A stretch of 64,000 nucleotides of DNA, taken from contig CAWJKM010000003.1 of the NCBI GenBank assembly GCA_963843525.1, positions 62,001 to 126,000 on the forward strand, given 5' to 3'. Shown here piece by piece: positions 8,343-15,490 of this stretch. The stretch comes from DATJPR01 sp963843525 (GTDB taxonomy: Bacteria > Bacteroidota > Ignavibacteria > UBA10030 > UBA6906). A program made the translations under genes and the position numbers. The notes beneath the pieces were generated by a model that was not told the origin of the DNA, did no database searches, and worked only from the letters and a program-made list of their open reading frames with translations. The stretch's first letter is position 1. The number at the start of each line of letters is the position of its first letter.

Positions 8343-9623
8343 ATGGATCACAAACAGGGACACTACAAAGTTGCCGACCTCGGCCTTGCCGGGGAAGGCG
8401 GGAAGCTGATTGAATGGGCGGAATCCCGCATGCCGGTGCTGATGGCGTTGCGGAAAAAATATGAAAAGACAAAGCCCTTCAAGGGGTACCGCATCGCCGG
8501 CTGTCTTCATGTCACCAAGGAGACCGCTGTTCTGGTAAAAACATTTGTCGCCGCAGGGGCGCAGGTGAGCTGGAGCGGCTGCAATCCTCTCTCCACAAAC
8601 GATGCGGTCGCCGCCGCGCTGGCGAAAGCAGGCGTGTCGATTTTTGCCTGGCACGGACTGAGCGTCAAGGAGTTCTACTGGTGCATCGATCAAACCATCG
8701 TCTTCAATCCGAACCTCACGCTGGATGACGGTGCGGACCTGATTTTCACCATCCACAAGAGATATCCCGAACTGGCGCAGAAATACGTCATCGGCGGGAC
8801 CGAAGAAACGACGACCGGCGTCCATCGACTTCGCGCGATGGCGGCGGACGGGCAGCTGAGATATCCCGTTATCGCCGTCAACGACGCGGAAACAAAATGG
8901 GATTTTGACAATGTGTACGGTACCGGTCAGTCCACGCTCGACGGCATTCTTCGTGCAACGAGTGTGTTGCTTGCCGGGAAGAACATCGTCGTGGCGGGAT
9001 TCGGGCATTGCGGAAAAGGTGTCGCCATGCGGGCCAAAGGCCTGGGTGCCAATGTGATTGTCACAGAAGTCAAGCCGACAGCCGCTCTGAAGGCGACGCT
9101 GGAAGGCTTCCGGGTGATGAAAATGGAAGAAGCGGCGAAGGTCGGGGATATTTTCATTACCGCCACCGGCGTCAAAGACATCATTATCAAGCGCCACTTC
9201 GCTTCCATGAAGGATGGGGCGATCGTTTGCAACACGGGGCATTATGACTGCGAGGTCAACCTTGTCGACCTGGCCGGACTCACGAAATCGAAGCGGGAGA
9301 TCCGCCCCAACAACGAAGAATATCTGCTGAAGGATGGGAGAAGGGTCTACGTTCTCGCTCAGGGCCGCCTGGTAAACCTCGCTGCGGCAGAAGGCCACCC
9401 GTCGGAAGTCATGGACATGTCCTTCGCAAATCAGTTTATGTCACAACTCAGGCTCGTTGAAGCGCACCGGAAGGGAAAGAAGTTCGAGAATACAGTCCAT
9501 GATATTCCCACGGAACAGGATCAGGAAATCGCCCGGGTCAAGCTCTCGACCCAGGGGATCAAGATCGACAAGCTGACGAAGGAGCAGGAGATCTACATGG
9601 ACGATTACAGCGCGGGAACGTAA
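8343..9623 (+). CDS. ahcY: Adenosylhomocysteinase
   Basis: A 426-residue S-adenosylhomocysteine hydrolase that clears the by-product of methyl transfer, giving adenosine and homocysteine. The NAD site is VVAGFGHCGKG (about 220-230); CLHVTKETAVL, ETTTGVHRL, the NDAETKWDFDN segment and NTGHYDCEV are all present. The C-terminus ends in KEQEIYMDDYSAGT rather than the KPDHYRY tail of mesophilic enzymes, resembling the shorter thermophile/archaeal type. CAGGAA lies 5 bases before the start, 33 bases after metK. Followed by a strong terminator. Confidence 0.96.
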   Translation: MDHKQGHYKVADLGLAGEGGKLIEWAESRMPVLMALRKKYEKTKPFKGYRIAGCLHVTKETAVLVKTFVAAGAQVSWSGCNPLSTNDAVAAALAKAGVSIFAWHGLSVKEFYWCIDQTIVFNPNLTLDDGADLIFTIHKRYPELAQKYVIGGTEETTTGVHRLRAMAADGQLRYPVIAVNDAETKWDFDNVYGTGQSTLDGILRATSVLLAGKNIVVAGFGHCGKGVAMRAKGLGANVIVTEVKPTAALKATLEGFRVMKMEEAAKVGDIFITATGVKDIIIKRHFASMKDGAIVCNTGHYDCEVNLVDLAGLTKSKREIRPNNEEYLLKDGRRVYVLAQGRLVNLAAAEGHPSEVMDMSFANQFMSQLRLVEAHRKGKKFENTVHDIPTEQDQEIARVKLSTQGIKIDKLTKEQEIYMDDYSAGT

Positions 9624-9652
9624 TCGGGTAAGAAGAGGGTAGAAACACTAAC

Positions 9653-9682
9653 GGCGGCCGGGAATCCGGTCGCCTTTTTTTT
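9653..9682 (+). terminator. Rho-independent terminator of metK-ahcY
   Basis: A 9-bp stem GGCGGCCGG / CCGGTCGCC with one G-U pair, a GAAT loop and eight thymines directly after. Confidence 0.85.
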
Positions 9683-9801
9683 GCAGCAGAACTTACGGGG
9701 GGCAGAATCAGCATCCAGCGCAGAAACCCACCCCCCGCACACATATCGCCCCGACTTCACATCCCCCCAGCAGGTTCCCGTCCCGGTCTACATGGGGGAC
9801 C

Positions 9802-10167
9802 TCAATGCTCCACGAGTCGCCGGACCGTGTCGACAAGGAATTCCGAAGTAAACGGCTTGGTGATGTATTCTACCGCACCGAGCATGTAGCTCTCCGTCGC
9901 GAGTGTAAACCCCGCCTTTCCCGTCAACATCGCGATCGGTGTGTGATTCCCCCTGGAACTGAGAAAACGCAGGACATCCATCCCTGACGGCCCGGGCATG
10001 ACCACGTCAAGGAGAACAAGGTCGTACGTTCCCTTTTCCAGGCACCGTATGGCCTCTTCTCCGTCCCGTGCCTCAACCACGTCATACCCGATTCCGATGA
10101 GGGTGTGCTGAACCGCACGCCGTAAATCTGCATCATCATCCACGCAGAGGATCTTTTTCTTTGCCAT
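9802..10167 (-). CDS. Single-domain response regulator (CheY-like receiver)
   Basis: A 121-residue receiver domain with no output domain. The acidic pocket is VDDDAD (about 8-13), the phosphorylated aspartate is in DLVLLDVVMPGPSG (about 54), the switch threonine in PIAMLTGKAG and the conserved lysine in YITKPF. The start has AAGGAG eight bases upstream; an upstream in-frame extension lies beyond the promoter. It is divergent from the lamin-tail protein gene. No histidine kinase lies nearby, so its partner is unknown; it may signal by protein contact. Confidence 0.92.
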   Translation of the reverse strand: MAKKKILCVDDDADLRRAVQHTLIGIGYDVVEARDGEEAIRCLEKGTYDLVLLDVVMPGPSGMDVLRFLSSRGNHTPIAMLTGKAGFTLATESYMLGAVEYITKPFTSEFLVDTVRRLVEH

Positions 10168-10186
10168 GAGGAAGAACTCCTTTACG

Positions 10187-10215
10187 ATTGTAGGGAGACA
10201 TTTTGAGAGAATCAA
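10187..10215 (-). promoter_or_regulatory. Promoter of the receiver-domain gene
   Basis: TTGATT, 17 bases, TACAAT on the minus strand, ending about 20 bases before the start codon. It overlaps the first codons of the divergent gene. Confidence 0.55.
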
Positions 10216-12863
10216 CGAGATCCTTTCGGAAAAAGCCGTCTCCGATCGTAATACGTATAGAGACCTGCACTTCCGCGACACTCACCGGGAACGCGCTGAA
10301 AGGAACGGATCTGTCCATCTTCCTGGGATTCATTGCGCTCGCTCTGACCACGCAAGTCGGAGAGTCTACGGCCGGCAGCCCAGTGTACCGGGAGTCGTTC
10401 GACGACGTCGCTCCTCCCCTCCTCCCGACAGGATGGGAATCATCGATGCTCCGTACAGCGGGGGCGAACGATTTTCAGTCCACGAGTTCGTCACCGCATT
10501 CATCTCCGAATGCCATACAATGCACCAATGCGACGTTAGGTCAGTGGATTACTTCTCCATCGATTCCGGCAGGTGACTTTATTCCCACACACCTCTCTTT
10601 CTGGACGAAAAGGTCGGGCACGTTCCAGGCAGACCTGCTGGTTGAGGCGTCATCCGGAAACACCGCCGGGGTTTTCGTCATGATTGGAGATACCATACGG
10701 TATTCCGGAGGAACAGGATACGAACGCCAGGAGATATCGCTGCCACCGGAGATTGTGAGGCAATCGCCGGTCAGACTCCGGTGGCGGGTCATCCCCGGGA
10801 GTGCGGGAAACACCGGGACGCTCCGGATTGACGATGTCGAGGTTACTGCGAGGAGTGCGGTGGATCTTCTGTGCGGCAGAGTAGAGGTGCATCCTTCTGC
10901 GCCACGAGATGGTGATTCAATCGATGTCTGTGTGATGATTCAGAATCAGGGAATCTTTCCCTCGCTTACGCGGAAGCTCGCACTCTTCAGTTCCCACGAT
11001 CTCGATTCGAATTCTCAGTGCTATTTCAGAGTGTCGGAAGTCGTCTCCACTGATTCTCTGTTGCCCGGAGACTCTTCCCGCGTGATACTCCGGATCATCG
11101 CCCTCGCCCCGGGGGGCAAGCTATGCGCAGTGGTCAGCGAGCCCGGCGATGGGGAGAAGAGCAACGACTCCGCCAGTGTGTTCCTGCCGGTCTCCTATTC
11201 CCCCGGTGTTGTCGTCATCAATGAAATCATGTACGCTCCCGGCGCGGGTGAACCTGAGTGGGTGGAACTCGCAAATCCGGGAGGGGATTCCATCTGCCTG
11301 GCGAGTTGGTCAATGAGTGACGCCTCGACTTCGTCGCGCCACATCCTCTCTTCCCGGGATGCCGTCCTTCTGCCCCACGGGTTTGCTCTTTTGACCAGGG
11401 ATGCAACGGGGATACTGGCGACATACGGCGAATTGGGATGCCCCGTGGTGCAAGTGTCCGGATTCCCGTCCCTGAACAACGCCGGCGATGCCGTGGTATT
11501 GTTTGATCATACGGGTCTGACGATGGATAGCGTGGTGTACTCTGCAGCGTGGGGAGGATCCGCCGGAAAGTCCATCGAACGAAGAGATATGGCAGGTGGC
11601 TCCCTTGATCCGATGAACTGGACGCAATCCATCGATTCGAATTCCGCCACTCCGGGGAGAGGGAATTCCATGCGCAGATTGGCGAGGGATGTGGCAATAC
11701 GGGTGGGTCAATCCCTTGTTGAAAATGGGAAGGTGATCGTCAGGGCAAGGGTCCATAACGATGGGATGGAACCGGTGTCCCGCCTTCGCGTGGTGTTGCT
11801 GATAGACGAAGGAATTGACACCGCCTTCGCCTCCGCGAAGGTGGTCGCCGACCGCTACTTCGACGGCATTGCAGCGGGCGATTCGGGAGATGTGGAACTC
11901 GAATGGGGTCAACCGATGTGCGGGTTGACCTCAGGGTGGCTGTTCGCCGATGACCCGGCGGATCAGCGGCAGGAGAATAATCGCGCAAGATTCGTCATCG
12001 CGGTCCCGGCAGTACCCGGACGGTTAATTATCAATGAAATCATGTTTCATCCTATCTCCGGCCAACCCGAGTATATTGAGCTTTATAATCCGGGGGATGA
12101 TGCGGTGGATGTGCGACGATGGAAAGTCCACGATGGGTCCTCAGGGGCGGAAAGCGATCCACGGAACGTCTTTTCTGAAGCCGCAAGCGGGGTCCCTCGA
12201 AAAGGTTACCTCCTGGTCACGACCGATACATCATTCTGCTCAACGTGGGGAAAAGCGCCTGGTCCGGCGTGCGCCGGGGTGGTACTGCTCCGTGGCGCGT
12301 TTCTCCTCAATGACGATGCCGACGAAGTTGTGGTGCACGATGCCGCGGGCACGATCATCGACAGTGTCCCGTATCGTTCGGAATGGCACAACCCTGCGGT
12401 TGTGAACACCACCGGCCGGTCTCTTGAGAGAATAGGTCCCATGATGCCCTCCACGGAGGCGCGGAGCTGGACAACCTGCACCGCACGCGAAGGAGGCACG
12501 CCGGGGCGAACCAACAGCGCATTCGCCTCCTCGCCGCCCCTCGCCCCGGGCATACAATGCCTGCCGAATCCCTTTTCACCGGACGGAGATGGTGTGGACG
12601 ATGTGACAGTGGTGCGGTATGCCATTCCTCTCTCTGTCTCAACGCTATCGATTTTCGTATACGACATCACGGGGAAAAGAATCCGACGGATTGCCGATCA
12701 TGATGCGGGCGTGTCGTACGGTGCGGCAGTTTGGGACGGCCGGAGGGATGATGGCGTTCGAGCCCCCCTCGGACTCTATATCGTGTTGCTGCAAGCAGCA
12801 GCCAACAATGGCGAAACGCTGTTCGAGGCGAGGTGTATTGTCGTGCTTGCGTTGCCTCTGTAG
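10203..12863 (+). CDS. Secreted surface protein with two lamin-tail domains and a FlgD-like C-terminal domain
   Basis: An 886-residue predicted exported protein. A hydrophobic stretch (LSIFLGFIALALTT, about 38-51) acts as signal sequence. An N-terminal jelly-roll-like segment follows (SFDDVAPP...GTLRIDDVEV), then lamin-tail domain 1 starting VVINEIMYAP and lamin-tail domain 2 starting LIINEIMFHP, separated by a CARDB-like beta domain. The C-terminus has NPFSPDGDGVDDVTVVRYAI and AAVWDGRRDDGVRAPLGLYI, the pattern of FlgD-Ig/gliding-type ends used for outer-surface anchoring in Bacteroidota. The start is a TTG with AGGGAG five bases upstream, but it lies inside the divergent promoter, so a later start is possible. 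Likely adhesive or structural. Confidence 0.75.
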   Translation: MRESTRSFRKKPSPIVIRIETCTSATLTGNALKGTDLSIFLGFIALALTTQVGESTAGSPVYRESFDDVAPPLLPTGWESSMLRTAGANDFQSTSSSPHSSPNAIQCTNATLGQWITSPSIPAGDFIPTHLSFWTKRSGTFQADLLVEASSGNTAGVFVMIGDTIRYSGGTGYERQEISLPPEIVRQSPVRLRWRVIPGSAGNTGTLRIDDVEVTARSAVDLLCGRVEVHPSAPRDGDSIDVCVMIQNQGIFPSLTRKLALFSSHDLDSNSQCYFRVSEVVSTDSLLPGDSSRVILRIIALAPGGKLCAVVSEPGDGEKSNDSASVFLPVSYSPGVVVINEIMYAPGAGEPEWVELANPGGDSICLASWSMSDASTSSRHILSSRDAVLLPHGFALLTRDATGILATYGELGCPVVQVSGFPSLNNAGDAVVLFDHTGLTMDSVVYSAAWGGSAGKSIERRDMAGGSLDPMNWTQSIDSNSATPGRGNSMRRLARDVAIRVGQSLVENGKVIVRARVHNDGMEPVSRLRVVLLIDEGIDTAFASAKVVADRYFDGIAAGDSGDVELEWGQPMCGLTSGWLFADDPADQRQENNRARFVIAVPAVPGRLIINEIMFHPISGQPEYIELYNPGDDAVDVRRWKVHDGSSGAESDPRNVFSEAASGVPRKGYLLVTTDTSFCSTWGKAPGPACAGVVLLRGAFLLNDDADEVVVHDAAGTIIDSVPYRSEWHNPAVVNTTGRSLERIGPMMPSTEARSWTTCTAREGGTPGRTNSAFASSPPLAPGIQCLPNPFSPDGDGVDDVTVVRYAIPLSVSTLSIFVYDITGKRIRRIADHDAGVSYGAAVWDGRRDDGVRAPLGLYIVLLQAAANNGETLFEARCIVVLALPL

Positions 12864-12999
12864 GGGGCAATGGGGGGCGTTAGAGAATACCTCTTGAGAC
12901 TTTCTTCCCGGAGCGCGCGTTGCACTGGTTTCACACCCTCGTTCTGATGCCAAATCGAAATTGCCAGGCGCTCGAGAGGTCGCTTGCGAATCGTCATTG

Positions 13000-13019
13000 C
13001 CACGAGCTTTAGCTCGTGG
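13000..13019. repeat. Left outer REP-like palindrome
   Basis: Nine-base arms CCACGAGCT / AGCTCGTGG around a TT loop, perfect. It differs from the right outer palindrome by one base per arm and the loop. Confidence 0.75.
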
Positions 13020-13023
13020 GTAT

Positions 13024-13472
13024 CTAGTGTGATTCGCCTTTTCTCTGTGGGGGCTTTAGCCCCATTTCAAGCAGGGCGGCCTCATATTCTTCTCTAAACG
13101 AATGCTTCTGGTGATGCGCTTCCTGGTTGCCAATGTACGATCTCAAATGATTAAGCATTGACTCACTCACTGAAAGAGCGATGTATTCGTCTTGCCACTC
13201 GAAGTGAAGTCTATATTCCTGCTGCTGATTTAGCCAGTGGGATGACTCTCCCTTTATGAGTTGCGCTGTTTTCGCTATCGATTGATCTGCTCGAAGGGAG
13301 ATAAGAGCATGTACATGATCGGGAACCGCGTTTATTGAGTCTAACCAGATTCCCTTCGATTCAGCGTTCTTGGATATATGGTGAATCAAGGCCGGTCGGA
13401 GATTCCGAGTGATCAGATGTTCGCGATTCTTCGTCCCCAAATAAGGTGGACCCATATTCGCACGTAGGGCAT
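13024..13472 (-). pseudogene. IS200-like Y1 transposase with a one-base frameshift near its start
   Basis: The body matches TnpA of IS200/RAYT elements: the HUH histidines in NAVPDHVHALISL and the catalytic tyrosine in SYIGNQEAHHQKHSF are intact. The family's expected N-terminus is MPYVRIWVHLIWG, read from the ATG at 13472, but that frame ends at a GGGG run (13438-13435). The rest (TKNREHLIT onward) is in another frame. One extra G would restore a continuous protein of about 150 residues. The alternative start at 13500 gives an N-terminus without the first beta strand. It could be a decayed copy, a sequencing slip in a homopolymer, or a frame-shifting control. Confidence 0.8.
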
Positions 13473-13521
13473 AAGGTATGGGGTTGAAACCCTCCTCCAT
13501 AGAATGGTGTTGGCATTAATT

Positions 13522-13541
13522 CCACGACCTGAAGGTCGTGG
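13522..13541. repeat. Right outer REP-like palindrome
   Basis: Nine-base arms CCACGACCT / AGGTCGTGG around a GA loop, perfect, about 50 bases upstream of the transposase start. Confidence 0.75.
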
Positions 13542-13585
13542 CAATTTGACGGTAACGATCCTCCTTGAGGCCTTCGCCCCCGCGC

Positions 13586-14485
13586 TTATGCCGGGCTTGA
13601 CAGGAGCGAGGAGACTGCGCAGCGAACGGGCGAAACCGCTGCCGGGGCGATTCCACGAAGCCTGAGCGCGCGCAGGAGCAGATCAAGCTGTGCCCGTCCG
13701 GCAACGGTCGAATACCATTGATCGCCGTACCTCGTGAACTTCCAACCGGGTGAAAGCAAGGGGTCCCGGGGGACTTCCACGGTGAAGGTGGTTTCGGGCG
13801 GCATCAATTCCTCCGGACGCCCGTAGGCGGTCATCACTCCCGCCTGCAAAACGAGCACTCTGTCCGCAAGCGATTCGATGTCTGTGAGTTCATGCGAAGT
13901 GATAAGGACCGACGTTCCATGGTCACGGAGCTCTTTCAGCAGTCGTTTGAAAAGGCAACGACCGTTCATGTCGAGACCCGCCGCGGGATCATCGAGAAGC
14001 ACAAGCCTGGGGCCATGAACAAGTGCCTGCGCGATGCCAAAGCGAGCCACGATCCCGCGCGAGTAGGTCCAGGCGAGTGTGTCGGCGAACGCGCTCAGGG
14101 CAAGGGCGCCGAGGATCTCCCGGACATGCTTTTCAAGGCTCTCCCGATGGAGCCCGTGAACCCTCGCCGCTGTTTTCAGGAACATGCGCCCCGTGCTGTA
14201 CCCCGGCATGCCGAATGCGTCAGGCTCGTAGCCGATCCAGTTTCTCCATGCCCCCGGCGCCCTCCCGCCGCCGAACCGGTGAATATACCCTCCGCTCAAC
14301 GGGAACTGATCGAGCACAGCTCTCACCAGGGTGGTTTTCCCTGCGCCGGAGGGACCGATGACCGCCAGGATCTCCCCGGAGTGCAGCGAGAATGACACGT
14401 CGGTGAGGACGCGTGTTGACCCACAGCGGGGAAGAAGATGATGGAAAACCTTGGTCACACGGTTTGCATCGATGACAACGCTCAT
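13586..14485 (-). CDS. Orphan ABC transporter ATP-binding protein with altered signature
   Basis: A 299-residue ATPase of the antibiotic/lipid exporter (CcmA/NatA-like) type. Walker A is GPSGAGKTT (44-52), the H-loop histidine is in LITSHEL (198), and GRPEEL follows as in DrrA-type proteins. Two normally fixed positions differ: the signature reads YSRGI (141-145) instead of LSGGQ, and the Walker B ends LLDDP (163-167), with aspartate at the catalytic glutamate position. A C-terminal extension of about 80 residues follows. No permease gene is adjacent, so its partner is elsewhere or the protein has another role. GGGAGG lies four bases before the start. Confidence 0.8.
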   Translation of the reverse strand: MSVVIDANRVTKVFHHLLPRCGSTRVLTDVSFSLHSGEILAVIGPSGAGKTTLVRAVLDQFPLSGGYIHRFGGGRAPGAWRNWIGYEPDAFGMPGYSTGRMFLKTAARVHGLHRESLEKHVREILGALALSAFADTLAWTYSRGIVARFGIAQALVHGPRLVLLDDPAAGLDMNGRCLFKRLLKELRDHGTSVLITSHELTDIESLADRVLVLQAGVMTAYGRPEELMPPETTFTVEVPRDPLLSPGWKFTRYGDQWYSTVAGRAQLDLLLRALRLRGIAPAAVSPVRCAVSSLLSSPA

Positions 14486-14621
14486 AGCGCCTCCCTTCGC
14501 GTAGTGGTTCTACCAGTATTACGTTGGAGGGAGGGATTTTGCGACGTTGAGATGCGAGGGGCTGTGCAAAAGAGACGAAACGGTACAGGGAGGGGGGAGA
14601 AGGAAGGTTGAGATCTCGCTG

Positions 14622-15467
14622 TCAGGTTCTTTTTTCGCCGATCGGGATTTTCCGCACTTTGCCGAGGGATCGGCCGAGAAATTGCTCTCCGACCTCTGTG
14701 AATTTTGTGGGAATGTCGCTGACGAAGAATTGAAGGTTCGGGCGCTGGGTGCTCGGGTTAAGCAGGTCCTTGTCCGTCAGGACACGCACGACCTCTTCAG
14801 CCGTTGCCGCGCCCGAATCGATCAGTGTCACGGAAGCACCAATAGCGGCGGCAATCGCCTCGCGGAGCACAGGATAGTGTGTACAGCCGAGGATCAGGGT
14901 ATCGATCTTTTGGACCGTCAGAGGAAAAAGGTATTCCCGGGCGACCATTTGAGTGACAGGGTGGTCCACCCATCCTTCCTCGGCAAGAGGGACGAAGAGG
15001 GGACAGGGTTGAGGAAAGGTCTTGATCGCGGCGTCGATGTGCCGGAGGGCATTCGTGTACGAGTTGCTGTTAATGGTCGCATACGTTCCGATGACGCCGA
15101 TCCTTTTTTTTGTTGTCGCCCGTCCTGCCGCCTCGGCACCGGGAACGATCACGCCGACAACAGGCATGCGGGCACGTTTTTGCACCACGTCGAGTGCAAC
15201 CGCTGAGACCGTATTGCACGCGACGACGACCATCTTCACGTCATGTTGCAGGAGGATGTCGATATCGTCGGCCGCGTATTCGCGGACGACCGCCGGAGAT
15301 TTCGGTCCATACGGGACCCGGGCGGTGTCACCGAAATAGACGATATTTTCGTTCGGGAGCTTTTCCGTCAGGGCACGAACAACCGTCAACCCTCCAATCC
15401 CGCTGTCGAAAACCCCGATAGGCTTTGAACGCTGGTCCGGTGCAGGTGCAACTTTCTCGTTTTTCAT
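14622..15467 (-). CDS. murI: Glutamate racemase
   Basis: A 281-residue racemase making D-glutamate for peptidoglycan. Both catalytic cysteines are present, in VVACNTVSA (about 84) and ILGCTHYPVL (about 195), with the conserved FDSGIGGLTV and YFGDTARVPYG segments. It lies 23 bases after glnD on the same strand and probably shares its transcript. Length is normal apart from about 15 extra residues at the N-terminus. Confidence 0.95.
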   Translation of the reverse strand: MKNEKVAPAPDQRSKPIGVFDSGIGGLTVVRALTEKLPNENIVYFGDTARVPYGPKSPAVVREYAADDIDILLQHDVKMVVVACNTVSAVALDVVQKRARMPVVGVIVPGAEAAGRATTKKRIGVIGTYATINSNSYTNALRHIDAAIKTFPQPCPLFVPLAEEGWVDHPVTQMVAREYLFPLTVQKIDTLILGCTHYPVLREAIAAAIGASVTLIDSGAATAEEVVRVLTDKDLLNPSTQRPNLQFFVSDIPTKFTEVGEQFLGRSLGKVRKIPIGEKRT

Positions 15468-15490
15468 AAAGGGGAAACGCTGAAGAAGGA

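Larger units (their letters stand above)
13000..13541 (-). mobile_element. IS200/RAYT-type element bracketed by paired hairpins
   Basis: A single Y1-type transposase reading frame lies between two near-identical perfect palindromes: CCACGAGCT-TT-AGCTCGTGG at the left end (13000-13019) and CCACGACCT-GA-AGGTCGTGG at the right (13522-13541). Each has a smaller inner palindrome (GGGGCT-TT-AGCCCC at 13050-13063 and GGGTT-GA-AACCC at 13481-13492). This is the architecture of IS200-like elements and of REP-associated transposases with their REP sequences. The element fills the gap between the converging 3' ends of the lamin-tail and ABC genes, so insertion broke no gene. True ends are inferred. Confidence 0.7.

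Noticed and set aside
8322..9398. Long open frame antisense to ahcY
   Set aside because: Shadow of a highly biased coding sequence; ahcY is certain.
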